Assembly: GCF_001039275.2 (NCBI RefSeq)
Contig: NZ_CP030117.1
Span: 2,666,001 to 2,730,000, forward strand
Length of the DNA stretch: 64,000 nucleotides
Direction: 5' to 3'
Source of the DNA: Brevibacillus brevis
GTDB taxonomy: Bacteria > Bacillota > Bacilli > Brevibacillales > Brevibacillaceae
Shown: positions 53,791 through 63,122 of the stretch, in pieces
How positions within the stretch are numbered: position 1 is the first letter of the stretch
Layout of the letters: the number at the start of each line of letters is the position of its first letter
Notes under the pieces: generated by a model
Database searches by the model: none
Told to the model about the DNA's origin: nothing
The model's input: the letters and a program-made list of their open reading frames with translations, nothing else
Position numbers and translations under genes: made by a program

Positions 53791-53854
53791 CCATGATTTC
53801 TTCACAAGTTTCGTTTACTCTAGAGAGAGTGGCAGAGGGGAGTCATACAGACGG

Positions 53855-54439
53855 ATGGATTGGATAACAAATATAGAAGCCCTGGCAGAGTGGATTCGTT
53901 CTTTGGGGATGCTGGGGATTATCGGTAGTATTTTATTGAACATCGTGATCAGCGTGGCAGGTGTATTGCCGTCCATTTTTTTATCGGGTGCGAATGCGGT
54001 CGTATTTGGCTTGTACGGAGGGTTCTTGATTTCTTTGACGGGAGAGGTGGCTGGTGCTTGCATTGCCTTCTACCTTTACCGCTACACGATCAAAAAAGCA
54101 GATCGGCGCGAAAAGATGAAATCGTTCAAATGGGTACATGCCATCAATGGAACGACGAGTTTTCGCAAATGTGTTGCCATCGTTTTGCTCCGATTGAATC
54201 CGATGATGCCTTCCGGACTAATCAATTTAGGTGCGGCTTTGACGAATATCACCTTCGCGCAATTTTTAGTAGCGACCTTGCTTGGAAAAATACCGTCAAT
54301 GGTTTTTGAAACATTCGTCGGTCATGATCTGATTACTTTTAGTGAAAACAAGTTTCGCTTGCTTTTTGCCTTGCTGGCAGGTGCTCTCGTCTTTTTGCTT
54401 TTCTGGAAAAAAGGAAAGGGTCAAACACAAGAGGAGTAG
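53855..54439 (+). CDS. VTT (DedA/SNARE-associated) domain membrane protein
   Basis: The protein has 194 aa. The start at 53855 is chosen by sequence, since the GAGGGGAG site lies 12 bases away. About five hydrophobic segments are present with the VTT signature: SIFLSGANAVVFGLYGGFLIS, GEVAGACIAF and the RLNPMMPSGLINLGAALTN re-entrant region. The family handles lipid scrambling or flux across the membrane. It is 11 bases before the response regulator, so membrane stress may be sensed and answered in one operon. Confidence 0.85.
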   Translation: MDWITNIEALAEWIRSLGMLGIIGSILLNIVISVAGVLPSIFLSGANAVVFGLYGGFLISLTGEVAGACIAFYLYRYTIKKADRREKMKSFKWVHAINGTTSFRKCVAIVLLRLNPMMPSGLINLGAALTNITFAQFLVATLLGKIPSMVFETFVGHDLITFSENKFRLLFALLAGALVFLLFWKKGKGQTQEE

Positions 54440-54450
54440 GGAGGATTCAC

Positions 54451-55140
54451 ATGTCTACCATTTTGCTAGTCGATGATGAGCCGCAAATCTTAGAAATATT
54501 GTCCTCCTATCTGCAAAAGGAAGGCTATCATGTTCTGACCGCCCAAACAGGGAAGGAAGCAGTGGAAATGGCCACGACGATTTCATTGACCTGTATCATT
54601 TTGGACCTGATGCTTCCTGATCTGAGCGGGGAAGAAGTCTGCGTCCAAATTCGCAAAGAGTCGCGTGTCCCGATCTTGATGCTAACGGCGAAAAGTGGAG
54701 AGGCGGATCGGATTCGCGGGCTTACAATTGGTGCTGATGATTATTTAATCAAGCCCTTTAGCCCGAGAGAACTCGTAGCACGTGTTCGAGCTGTCATGCG
54801 TCGTGCAGGCGATTATTCAACACTCTCCGATTTCATCGAGGTGGGCGACTTGACCATATCGATGAATGAGAAGAGAGTCACGAAAAATGGAGTCGCTTTG
54901 GAGGTTACGCCAAATGAATACCGCTTGCTTACAACGCTTGTCCGTTATCCGGGGAGAACGTGGGGCAGGGAGGAGCTTGTGCGTGAAGTCATGGGCTTTG
55001 ATTTCGAAGGGTACGACCGAACCATTGATACACATATCAAAAATCTTCGCCAAAAGATCGAGGCAGACCCGAAGCAACCGGAGTATATCAAGACGGTGTA
55101 TGGATTGGGCTATCGCTTTGACGATCCCATGAAGAAGTGA
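54451..55140 (+). CDS. OmpR-family response regulator
   Basis: The protein has 229 aa. A receiver domain (phospho-acceptor Asp in CIILDLMLPD, about residue 52; Lys in LIKPFSPREL) is followed by a winged-helix DNA-binding domain (VTPNEYRLLTTLVRYPGRTW, YDRTIDTHIKNLRQKIE). The ribosome site is AGGGAGG. It pairs with the kinase 7 bases downstream. Confidence 0.94.
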   Translation: MSTILLVDDEPQILEILSSYLQKEGYHVLTAQTGKEAVEMATTISLTCIILDLMLPDLSGEEVCVQIRKESRVPILMLTAKSGEADRIRGLTIGADDYLIKPFSPRELVARVRAVMRRAGDYSTLSDFIEVGDLTISMNEKRVTKNGVALEVTPNEYRLLTTLVRYPGRTWGREELVREVMGFDFEGYDRTIDTHIKNLRQKIEADPKQPEYIKTVYGLGYRFDDPMKK

Positions 55141-55147
55141 GGCCACG

Positions 55148-56500
55148 ATGAAGCATATTTGGGTAAAGCTCGCCTTTGTGATCATGGCAGTCGGCGCATG
55201 CGCTGTTCTTTTTTCCTCGTTGTTATCCGTAAAGGAAATGGATGTTCATTTTTCCATGTATGCCAATGAAGTGAGAAATCAGCATAACCAAGAAATATCC
55301 CGTGTCGCACTCCAGGCGTATCAGGACAATCAAGGCTGGGGACCGGAAGCCTATCATAAGCTTGAAGCGGTATCTGAGGTCTTGGGATTGCACATCACAC
55401 TCCTCGATCAACAACAACAAGTGAAGAACGAGTGGGGCAAACGTCCAGTCCATACGAGCAATTACAGTGTAGACAAGATTCCCCTTGTCAGTAAGGGGGT
55501 CATGATTGGGCAACTGGTGATTAGCCACGATGATCGCGGTGCGTATATGACCTTGGAAAGTCATTTTCAATGGGCGCATAAAAACACAACGTCATGGACG
55601 ATGGCTGTGCTGCTCATCCTGGTCATTATCATCAGTATACCGCTCGCTCGAACCATGGTGCGTCCCGTCGTACAAGTGAGTACCGCAGCCCAACGAGTCG
55701 CGCGAGGCAATCTGTCGATACGCGTACCGGAGCCTCGTGGCATGGATGAGGTTACGTCATTGGTCGCTGCTTTTAACAACCTGGTCCAAAGCCTTGAGCA
55801 CCAGGAGGAACTGCGCAAGCGACTGACCTCCGATATTGCCCATGAATTGCGAACACCATTGAATACCTTGCTGGCGCAAGTAGAGGGAATGATCGACGGC
55901 ATATGGGAAGCAACTCCCAAAAATCTCGAAAGCACAAGGTCTGAGGTACTGCGTTTGAGCCGTCTCGTCCGCGATTTAGATCAGGTGATCCAGGTGGAGT
56001 CGGGCTCCTTGCAAATGCGCAGTGAAGAAGTGGAACTGCGTGAGGTTGTCAAAGAAGTCACGGAGTCCATGAGTGCTACGTTTGCCCGTGCGCAAGTGAA
56101 TTTTCACTTCAAAGGCGATCACGCTGTCTGGATTAAAGGGGACAGGCAGAGACTGGCACAAATCGTTGCCAATTTGTTGACGAATGCCTGCAAGCATACG
56201 CCAGCGGGAGGAGAAGTCGTAGTCACGGTAGACAAACCGAGTACGATGGTCCGTTTGCAAGTGAAGGACAGCGGCACGGGCATCGATCAAAAGGACCTCC
56301 CGTACGTCTTTGAGCGCTTTTATCGGGGAGATCGCTCGCGAGCAAGGGAAAGCGGTGGAGCAGGATTGGGGTTGACGATTGTGAAAGGGATTGTGGAGGC
56401 GCACAAGGGAATCATCTCGTTGGATAGCAGAGTGGGGGAGGGAACGTCCATCACGATTTTGTTTCCGCCACAAGCTCATGAAGGCGAAAAGAAAGCCTAA
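55148..56500 (+). CDS. Sensor histidine kinase
   Basis: The protein has 450 aa. Transmembrane helices lie near residues 7-27 and 148-168, with an extracellular sensing region between them. A HAMP domain (RPVVQVSTAAQRVARGNLSI) and the H-box DIAHELRTPLNTLL (about residue 238) follow. The ATPase domain has NLLTNACKHTP, DSGTGIDQKD and GGAGLGLTI. Its 3' end (from 56314) is repeated in degraded form at 60824-60947. Confidence 0.94.
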   Translation: MKHIWVKLAFVIMAVGACAVLFSSLLSVKEMDVHFSMYANEVRNQHNQEISRVALQAYQDNQGWGPEAYHKLEAVSEVLGLHITLLDQQQQVKNEWGKRPVHTSNYSVDKIPLVSKGVMIGQLVISHDDRGAYMTLESHFQWAHKNTTSWTMAVLLILVIIISIPLARTMVRPVVQVSTAAQRVARGNLSIRVPEPRGMDEVTSLVAAFNNLVQSLEHQEELRKRLTSDIAHELRTPLNTLLAQVEGMIDGIWEATPKNLESTRSEVLRLSRLVRDLDQVIQVESGSLQMRSEEVELREVVKEVTESMSATFARAQVNFHFKGDHAVWIKGDRQRLAQIVANLLTNACKHTPAGGEVVVTVDKPSTMVRLQVKDSGTGIDQKDLPYVFERFYRGDRSRARESGGAGLGLTIVKGIVEAHKGIISLDSRVGEGTSITILFPPQAHEGEKKA

Positions 56501-56530
56501 ACCGTATCGTTCTCGCTGCACATCGTTTAT

Positions 56531-56604
56531 GCGGTCGGCTTATCCGCGATTTTGATGACATCTGCATGGGCATTCAATCACGTCAAATTTGTGGGAGCCG
56601 CTTA
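56531..56604 (+). repeat. Degraded copy of the interior of the lysE gene
   Basis: These 74 bases match 61165-61238 inside lysE with only a few substitutions, and both end at GGGAGCCGCTTA. They are joined directly to the sequence that follows the kinase gene. They mark the left flank of the 4.2-kb insertion. Confidence 0.88.
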
Positions 56605-57198
56605 ATAACACAATTACCCACGGGGGAAGTTTCCACAACATAAGTAAACCGAACGCAGCGATAGCAAGACAAAAATCGTAAGGCGTATGAATCGCCTTCA
56701 TCCAAACGGGATTAAACAGCGTAGCAAGCAAAATGCCAACAACAGCAGCGTTTATCCCTTTTAAGATCGATTGAAAATTTGGGAGGCGGCGAATTACATC
56801 CCAAAACGGTAAAACACCTGTAATCAACAGAAAAGACGGAAGAAACATCGCGATTAAGGCGACCAATGCTCCGGTCCATCCGTTCATTACAGTTCCCAAG
56901 TAAGCAGAGAAGGACAGAGGCCCTGGTACGGCTTGAGCTGCACCGTAACCTGCAAGAAATTGAGAATCCGTCAGCCAATCTGAAGGCACCACTGTACGAA
57001 TAGAGGCAATCCAATCAACAATCCAAAAAACAAAATCCAGGCGACAACTGCTGTACTACGGCTGATCGATATGCCCATATGAGGAGTTTCCGGGATTTCG
57101 GACTTTGCCAGAAAATATCGGCCAAATAGCCCCACAGCAGCAATGACTATCAATTGACCGTAAGCGGTTGGCCATAATAAGGTAATGATAGCGGTCAA
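56540..57198 (-). pseudogene. Broken chromate transporter (ChrA family)
   Basis: Two reverse-strand frames encode neighbouring parts of one ChrA-type permease. The first (57198-56971) has LLWPTAYGQLIVIAAVGLFG and a membrane segment ending LPLFVQ. The second (56992-56540) has SDSQFLAGYGAAQAVPGP-like family sequence (TDSQFLAGYGAAQAVPGPLS) and the C-terminal helices. They are in different frames. The segment normally between them, with its GGGH motif, is missing, so an out-of-frame deletion lies near 57000. The N-terminus is also absent. The last residues read into the lysE-like fragment. Confidence 0.85.
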
Positions 57199-57245
57199 TA
57201 TTGCTATGGTTCCACGAGTACAAGTGCTGGCGAATTAAGCAACCT

Positions 57246-57290
57246 TTAATCGCAAATGGGAGGGGAGTGCCCCCTCCCATTTGCGATTAA
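57246..57290. repeat. Perfect 20-bp palindrome with 5-base loop
   Basis: TTAATCGCAAATGGGAGGGG (57246-57265) and its exact complement (57271-57290) enclose AGTGC. It lies 10 bases after the M14 gene end. There is no T run on the reverse strand, so it is either an unusual terminator or an element end. Confidence 0.8.
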
Positions 57291-57299
57291 TCAGCAAGA

Positions 57300-58682
57300 C
57301 TACCGATTCTTGCTGATGTGATTGGAGACTAGTAAACCGCATTCCAACTGAATACGTACCAATTTCTGAATGGGAATAACTGTATAGTTTAGTTCTCGTT
57401 CCAGCTCATCCGTATACTGTCGCAATTGGCGAAGCCCTTCTTGCAGCACTGCTTTCAGTTTTGTAATTGCCTCTTGGTCCTTTGAGCCTTCCTTTGCTAG
57501 CCGCTCTAGCTCAAATTCGCAAGTGCGGACCGCTAGTCCTAAGCTCAATCCTCGATAAAACTTCGATACCACGAAACTGCTGAAAACTTGGGAACCCTTT
57601 GCCGGCTTTTCAAATTCAGGATCGCTCATTGCCCATTTTCTCTGTACTTCGTTCCTTTCTTTGCGTGCCGGGGAAGAGGGGTCCATCAACTTGAAAAACG
57701 GGTTATCCTGCGAAATATAGGACCGTATGCCACCCACAAGTCCCTCCAGCATTTCAAAAAAAGCCTCACTTTGATCTGCTTCGGTCAGAAGTGCCTCTCT
57801 GCGGGAGATATCTGAGTCACTCTGATCCTCTATTCGTGGATCGAAAAAATATGGCAGCTCGGTAATTAATGTTACACAATCCGCTTTCGAAGAGGCGTAT
57901 GTGTGGCTGTCTGCCCCCACATCAAGTGTCGGGGGTTTTCCTGTATGTTTCTCCATATAATCATAGTATTCGTCTTGCCCGTTTAAACTGAAAATGGCCG
58001 GAGCAAACTCTGTCGCAAATGGCGTCTCTGGTTCTCCTAGATCTAAAGGCACGTCTTCCTTCCTTGCTGAATTGTGAAATCCCTCGTATAATTCTGGAAA
58101 ATCGTGCGAAATATACCAATAAGCACCGCATAACCCCCCATTGTGTAGAGAATACATAAACTCAGGTCTAGTCTCGTCTATGATTTTCATGAGCACTTGC
58201 GTTTCAGGCAATGGTTCGTCAAAGCGATATTCTTTATATTCAAACGGAAAAGTCCATTCAACCTGCTCGTAGCCGACAGGTCTATAGTAATTTCTAATGT
58301 AGTTAAAAATATTGTATGGTCCTTTAAACCAATTTTCATTTAGTCGCGTACCATCAGGGTCAGCACATTTGATGATGTACCACGTGAAGCCCAGCTCGTC
58401 GCGCAGAGCCTTGTCCTCTGCCAATGCGCGGGAGAGATATTCCATCGTCATCGCGCCAATTGGCTCGTTAGGATGCGGGCAGGCAAAGCATAACGCATTT
58501 TTGGGCCCGTCTCCGATTTTGATACATTGAATGGGGTGTCCATCGCGGGACTTTCCCGCCTCAAATACGGTTACAGCATCAGGAAACTCTTCGGCCAGCT
58601 TTCTGGTGCTTTCATCCATTTCATCTACTGTTAGAAAAACCTTGTAGTCTGGCACCTTATCAATCACATGTTGAAAATTCAT
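57300..58682 (-). CDS. M14-family zinc carboxypeptidase
   Basis: The protein has 460 aa. The zinc motif HPNEPIGAMTMEYL (His-x-x-Glu) lies near residue 72, a late His in YSLHNGGLCGAYW near 180 and the catalytic Glu in LITELPYFFDP near 280. No signal peptide is seen, so it probably acts inside the cell on imported peptides or amino-acid conjugates. The start ATG follows GAGGGGGAATG. The oligopeptide-binding protein gene lies upstream on the same strand. Both are in the inserted block. Confidence 0.88.
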   Translation of the reverse strand: MNFQHVIDKVPDYKVFLTVDEMDESTRKLAEEFPDAVTVFEAGKSRDGHPIQCIKIGDGPKNALCFACPHPNEPIGAMTMEYLSRALAEDKALRDELGFTWYIIKCADPDGTRLNENWFKGPYNIFNYIRNYYRPVGYEQVEWTFPFEYKEYRFDEPLPETQVLMKIIDETRPEFMYSLHNGGLCGAYWYISHDFPELYEGFHNSARKEDVPLDLGEPETPFATEFAPAIFSLNGQDEYYDYMEKHTGKPPTLDVGADSHTYASSKADCVTLITELPYFFDPRIEDQSDSDISRREALLTEADQSEAFFEMLEGLVGGIRSYISQDNPFFKLMDPSSPARKERNEVQRKWAMSDPEFEKPAKGSQVFSSFVVSKFYRGLSLGLAVRTCEFELERLAKEGSKDQEAITKLKAVLQEGLRQLRQYTDELERELNYTVIPIQKLVRIQLECGLLVSNHISKNR

Positions 58683-58811
58683 CGATCATTCCCCCTCGTC
58701 TGATGCAATATTTTAATCTTGTCTCGGTTCCAATCTTCCAAGTCATTCTAAAAAAGATGCTATTCCTGTAACGTATCGATTAGGTTCTTGACGTAGACGT
58801 AAAGACTCCGT

Positions 58812-60446
58812 TTATTTTTCTACCCAGCTATCTTGGAAATTGGGGGAATAAGACGTCCATTTCACGCCTTTTACTCGCGAGCTTACTACCACAAAGAGCT
58901 TGTCACTATAGATGGGAACAACGTATGCTTGCTCAAGGAGATGTTTTTGGGTATCTACATATACCTGTTTTCTGGCTTCTGTTTCAGCGGTTGCACGTCC
59001 TTTTGTTAATAAGGCATCCAGCTTGCCGTCTTTTAGACCACTTATGTTAAAGCCAGCACCAATTTGGCTAGAGTGGAAACTTTGGTATAAAGCATCAGGG
59101 TCATCGTAACTATATGTAACCATCGTCACATCAAAATTTCCTTTCATTTGTCCATCACTAAACGCTGACTCCTCTAAATTTTGAATGGTAGCTTTGATAC
59201 CCACCTCGCCCAGCATAGCTTGCAACAACTGAGCCTGCATCTCAAACCTAGCCGAACTCAAAAAGGAAAGGGTAAATACTTTTCCATCCTTTTCTCTCAG
59301 GCCTTCTCCGTTTAGCTTCCATCCAGCAGCGTCAAGGAGTTTCTTTGCTTCTTCCACATTGTATTGGTACCCGTATTTTTCCAATGACTTATCATACCCC
59401 AATGTTGAAGGGGATAACAACGATTGGGCAACTTCTCCTTCACCCATCAAAACCGCATGGACCATTGCTTGTTTATTAACCAGCATATTGAATGCTTTTC
59501 GGACTTGGATATCCTGGAACTCCGGTTTTGTCAAGTTCATATATAAACTAAGAGGTATCCCAGCCCGTAAGAGTTCCAGAACCTGATATTTTGGGTTATT
59601 TCGATACTTCTTGATATCTTTTGCGGGTACATCGAATGCAACATCGATGGTACCGTTTTCCAAAGCGGCCAACATAACACTTTTATCTGGAATTGTTTTG
59701 ATCACCAGTTTATCAGCTCTTGGCGGTCCTTGATTTTCATCGAGCGGCATGGCCCACTTAAAGGCTTCATTGCGAACCAATGTAACCCCCTCGCCAGCCT
59801 TCCAGCTCTCAAACTTCCATGGACCCATTCCCACAGGATTTCGTCCATATTCCTCACCATATTTTTCAATGGCCTTCATGGATAGCGGTTGAGTTACACC
59901 AGTGCCTAAATCTTCAAGAATCGACACATTGGGTTCATGTAATTCAAGGATGAGGGTTTTATCATCAGGGGCACTGACGGTCTTCACCGGCATCATAACT
60001 ATTCCCGCCAGTTTTGCTTTTGTTTTCGGATTCTTAATGCGTTCAAAGGTATCTTTAAAACTCTTGGCAGTCAGAGGTGTCCCATCGTGAAACGTAACAC
60101 CAGAACGAATGGTAAAGGTGTACGTTTTTCCATCCTCTGAAATCTTGAATTCACTTGCGAGATTAGGTTTGAATTCTTTTGTAACAGGATCCTTGTAGAC
60201 CAGCGATCCACCCATATTCCAAGTAACACCCATATCGTTGCCAACTGACTTGTGAACATCTAAGGTATCTGCTTCACTTGCGTAAGCCACAGTGATGGTT
60301 CCGCCTGTCTTTGGTTTGTCAGCCTCTGGCTGTTGATTTGGTTCAGGTGTGGTTGATTGTGTGCTGCATGCAACCACCAACGACGTACATATCATAATTA
60401 TTAATCCTAAAATAATGCCATGAAATCTCTGTTTCTTCTTTACCAT
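58812..60446 (-). CDS. Peptide ABC transporter substrate-binding lipoprotein (SBP family 5)
   Basis: The protein has 544 aa. The lipoprotein signal ends in LVVACST (Cys near residue 27). Family 5 features include GGTITVAYASEADTLDVHKS, FTIRSGVTFHDGTPLTAKSF and VGMGPWKFESWKAGEGVTL. It would capture peptides or similar solutes at the cell surface. No permease or ATPase genes accompany it, so it must use a transporter encoded elsewhere. RBS AAGGGAG before the ATG at 60446. Confidence 0.92.
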   Translation of the reverse strand: MVKKKQRFHGIILGLIIMICTSLVVACSTQSTTPEPNQQPEADKPKTGGTITVAYASEADTLDVHKSVGNDMGVTWNMGGSLVYKDPVTKEFKPNLASEFKISEDGKTYTFTIRSGVTFHDGTPLTAKSFKDTFERIKNPKTKAKLAGIVMMPVKTVSAPDDKTLILELHEPNVSILEDLGTGVTQPLSMKAIEKYGEEYGRNPVGMGPWKFESWKAGEGVTLVRNEAFKWAMPLDENQGPPRADKLVIKTIPDKSVMLAALENGTIDVAFDVPAKDIKKYRNNPKYQVLELLRAGIPLSLYMNLTKPEFQDIQVRKAFNMLVNKQAMVHAVLMGEGEVAQSLLSPSTLGYDKSLEKYGYQYNVEEAKKLLDAAGWKLNGEGLREKDGKVFTLSFLSSARFEMQAQLLQAMLGEVGIKATIQNLEESAFSDGQMKGNFDVTMVTYSYDDPDALYQSFHSSQIGAGFNISGLKDGKLDALLTKGRATAETEARKQVYVDTQKHLLEQAYVVPIYSDKLFVVVSSRVKGVKWTSYSPNFQDSWVEK

Positions 60447-60528
60447 GTGACAGCTCCCTTGTTCTGTATTGTTTAAAAAATCTACATGACGACATAATTT
60501 TGAAAGATATCTGACCTCCTTTACGTTT

Positions 60529-60553
60529 AAAGCGCCGATTTGGCAAGCGCTTT
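60529..60553 (-). promoter_or_regulatory. Inverted repeat upstream of the peptide-binding protein gene
   Basis: AAAGCGC and GCGCTTT flank an 11-base centre, 83 bases before the start codon. It could be an operator. Confidence 0.35.
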
Positions 60554-60670
60554 AAAAAATATTTTGCAAGTGAATCCAACGCATCAGCCCCCTAGGTCCC
60601 GATTATAAAACCTCCAGCAAGAGGAGATTCAATCGTTAGTTTTCGACAATATGTTTCTTCAAAAGAATAA

Positions 60671-60691
60671 GGAGCTTGTTTAAGAAGCTCC
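60671..60691. repeat. Short hairpin in the gene-free stretch 60447-60990
   Basis: GGAGCTT pairs with AAGCTCC, with no T run. Apart from this, the operator-like repeat and the kinase-derived copy, I see nothing in 60447-60990. Confidence 0.45.
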
Positions 60692-60823
60692 CTGCGCATG
60701 CTGAAATTCCAGCTCAGTCTCATTTCATTATCGTATTGTTCGAGTGATCGGAGCGTTGTAGATGGGACCTTTATTCGATAAAGACTTCCTGACTACTGTA
60801 GATCTGTTCCATACGCTCCTGCC

Positions 60824-60947
60824 GCGTTTTTATCGGGGAGACCGCTCGCGAACAAGGGAACGACCATCATGATTTTGTTTCCGCCACAAGCTCATGAAGC
60901 CGAAAAGTAAGCCTCAACCGTATCGTTCTGGCTGCACATCGTTTATG
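60824..60947 (+). repeat. Degraded copy of the 3' end of the histidine kinase gene
   Basis: This matches 56314-56351 joined to 56437-56531. About 85-90 bases are deleted at a shared AGGGAA. The copied part ends at CATCGTTTATG, just before lysE. It marks the right flank of the 4.2-kb insertion. Confidence 0.88.
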
Positions 60948-60990
60948 ATAGGATGAGAATTTGAATATTCGATACAAAGAGGGAGAGTAC

Positions 60991-61617
60991 ATGTTTGATT
61001 GGACTACCATGGGAGCATTTTTGGCTGTTGTGATCGGCCTCTTTTTAATTCCGGGACCCGCTGTCTTGTTAACTGCCACGCGTACCGTACAGGGAGGGCG
61101 TAAAGCAGGGATCATGGCAGGGCTGGGCATTGCCACCGGTGATTTCATTCATACGATTTTTGCAGCGGTCGGACTATCCGCGATATTGATGACATCTGCA
61201 TGGGCATTCAATCTCGTAAAATTTGTGGGAGCCGCTTACTTGGTCTATTTAGGGGTTCGGGCCATGCTTGAAAAACCGGTTGACCCAGAACTGCCAAAAG
61301 TAACACCGTTGCCACCGCTGCAATCGTATGGGCAAGCCATCCTCGCAGAACTACTGAACCCAAAGACGGCGTTGTTCTTTCTGGCGTTTCTGCCGCAATT
61401 CGTACATCCGGAGCGTGGGGGAGCCATTTTCCAATTCCTTGTCCTGGGACTGATTTTCGCCATCTTGGGATTCTTTTACACCGCGCTGATTGCGATCAGT
61501 ATCAGACCATTAGGGCATCTGGTGAAACGAATTTCCTGGCTGGGCCGCTGGAGTGGCAAAATCGTAGGTTCTGTGTACATCTTATTGGGATTAAAAGTAG
61601 CGCTGCAAGAGAGATAA
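60991..61617 (+). CDS. LysE/RhtB-family amino-acid exporter
   Basis: The protein has 208 aa from the ATG at 60991, behind GAGGGAGAG. About six membrane helices are present. The family N-terminus is clear: FLIPGPAVLLTATRTVQGGRK and AGLGIATGDFIHTIFAAVGLS. AELLNPKTALFFLAFLPQFV is seen in the middle. It exports amino acids or related metabolites. Part of its interior is repeated at 56531-56604. Confidence 0.92.
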   Translation: MFDWTTMGAFLAVVIGLFLIPGPAVLLTATRTVQGGRKAGIMAGLGIATGDFIHTIFAAVGLSAILMTSAWAFNLVKFVGAAYLVYLGVRAMLEKPVDPELPKVTPLPPLQSYGQAILAELLNPKTALFFLAFLPQFVHPERGGAIFQFLVLGLIFAILGFFYTALIAISIRPLGHLVKRISWLGRWSGKIVGSVYILLGLKVALQER

Positions 61618-61625
61618 GGTAATGA

Positions 61626-61654
61626 GTCGGGGAGTAGTCTTCCCGGCTTTTTTT
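61626..61654 (+). terminator. Rho-independent terminator
   Basis: GTCGGG pairs with CCCGGC (one G-T pair), followed by seven T. Confidence 0.75.
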
Positions 61655-61832
61655 ATTGCCTAATGACAGGTGTAAGGTACTTTTTAGTGCCTATGATACT
61701 TGAAAGTACGTACTTCCTATCAAGTGAGGCATGAGACATAATAGCATTCAGATGCAACATATTCGCCAATCATGTTAAGTAAGGGCCCTGCTTTGTGAAT
61801 GGCAAGAAAAAATAAGGGAGGATACACCTCAG

Positions 61833-63044
61833 ATGAGCACAATTACATCCAATGTGAAGCAGCAAGCAACTGGTGCGAAAAACTCCACTCTTGCTTTACT
61901 TGCTCTCGCAATCAGCGCATTTGGTATCGGAACTACTGAATTCGTTATCGTCGGTTTGTTGTCTACAGTCGCACAGGATTTGAAAGTAACCATCACCTTA
62001 GCAGGACTTCTTATTTCTGGATATGCATTAGGAGTAGCAATTGGAGCGCCGATTATTACAGCACTTACAAGTAGAATTCCACGCAAAATGCTGCTCATGC
62101 TTTTGATGATTGTCTTTGTTGTCGGCAACAGTGCGGCAGCCTTGTCGAGTAGTTTTACGCTTTTAATCATTGCCCGTTTCTTTACCGCGTTTTCTCATGG
62201 AGTATTTTTCTCCATCGGTTCGACGATTGCAGCCGATCTGGTGCCAGAAAACAAGCGTGCCAGTGCGATTGCGACAATGTTTACTGGTCTGACTGTCGCA
62301 ACCGTTACAGGCGTACCTTTGGGAACGTTTATTGGACAAATGTTTGGATGGAGAGCGACTTTTTGGGGTGTGGCCATTCTTGGCGTGATTGCACTTATCT
62401 CGACAGCGATTCTGGTACCAAGCAATTTGAAAAAAGCCAAGCCTGCTTCTATTAAAGACCAAGTGAAAATAATCACAAACGTGCCACTGTTGCTTGTCTT
62501 TGCGATTACGGCACTTGGCTACGGCGGTACCTTCGTAACCTTTACGTTCTTAGGGCCGATTCTGGAAGAAATCACGGGTTATCAGGCAAGTGCTGTCAGT
62601 CTGATTCTTCTCGTCTATGGGATTGCAGTAGCGATTGGAAATACGGTCGGAGGAAAAGCGGCTGACAAGAATCCGATAAAAGCGTTGCGCTGGATGTTCA
62701 TCATTCAGGCGATCATTCTGATCCTGTTAACATTTACTGCTCCTTTCAAATGGGTGGGAACCCTGACGATTATGCTGATGGGCCTCTTGGCTTTTATGAA
62801 CGTACCGGGTTTACAGGTATATGTCGTGCAGTTGGCTGAAAAATACGTGCCAAGTGCTGTTGATGTAGCTTCTGCCATTAACATTGCGGCATTCAATCTC
62901 GGCATTGCGATTGGAGCCTTTGTGGGAGGAATCATCGTCGATACCATTGGACTGATTCATACACCATGGGTGGGTGGAGTAATGGTGTTAGGTGCAGCAT
63001 TACTCACGGTGATCAGCAGCAAGCTGGAAAAAGCTCGTCATTAA
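61833..63044 (+). CDS. MFS transporter, DHA1 family (AraJ/YdhP-like)
   Basis: The protein has 403 aa with 12 predicted membrane helices. GIGTTEFVIVGLLSTVAQDL lies at helix 1 and SRIPRKMLLMLLM at the loop 2-3 motif A region. ARFFTAFSHGVFFSIG and GVPLGTFIGQMFGWRATFW (antiporter motif C region) are seen in the first half. This subgroup exports sugars, purines or drugs. AGGGAGG precedes the ATG. Confidence 0.9.
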   Translation: MSTITSNVKQQATGAKNSTLALLALAISAFGIGTTEFVIVGLLSTVAQDLKVTITLAGLLISGYALGVAIGAPIITALTSRIPRKMLLMLLMIVFVVGNSAAALSSSFTLLIIARFFTAFSHGVFFSIGSTIAADLVPENKRASAIATMFTGLTVATVTGVPLGTFIGQMFGWRATFWGVAILGVIALISTAILVPSNLKKAKPASIKDQVKIITNVPLLLVFAITALGYGGTFVTFTFLGPILEEITGYQASAVSLILLVYGIAVAIGNTVGGKAADKNPIKALRWMFIIQAIILILLTFTAPFKWVGTLTIMLMGLLAFMNVPGLQVYVVQLAEKYVPSAVDVASAINIAAFNLGIAIGAFVGGIIVDTIGLIHTPWVGGVMVLGAALLTVISSKLEKARH

Positions 63045-63054
63045 TTGTAAAAAG

Positions 63055-63086
63055 ACGGCGGATGGATGAATGCATGAGTCCGCCGT
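63055..63086 (+). terminator. Terminator-like hairpin
   Basis: ACGGCGGA pairs with TCCGCCGT. The T run is weak. Confidence 0.5.
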
Positions 63087-63122
63087 TGATTTCCATATAC
63101 ATCACGTAAGGAGAGAGCATCG

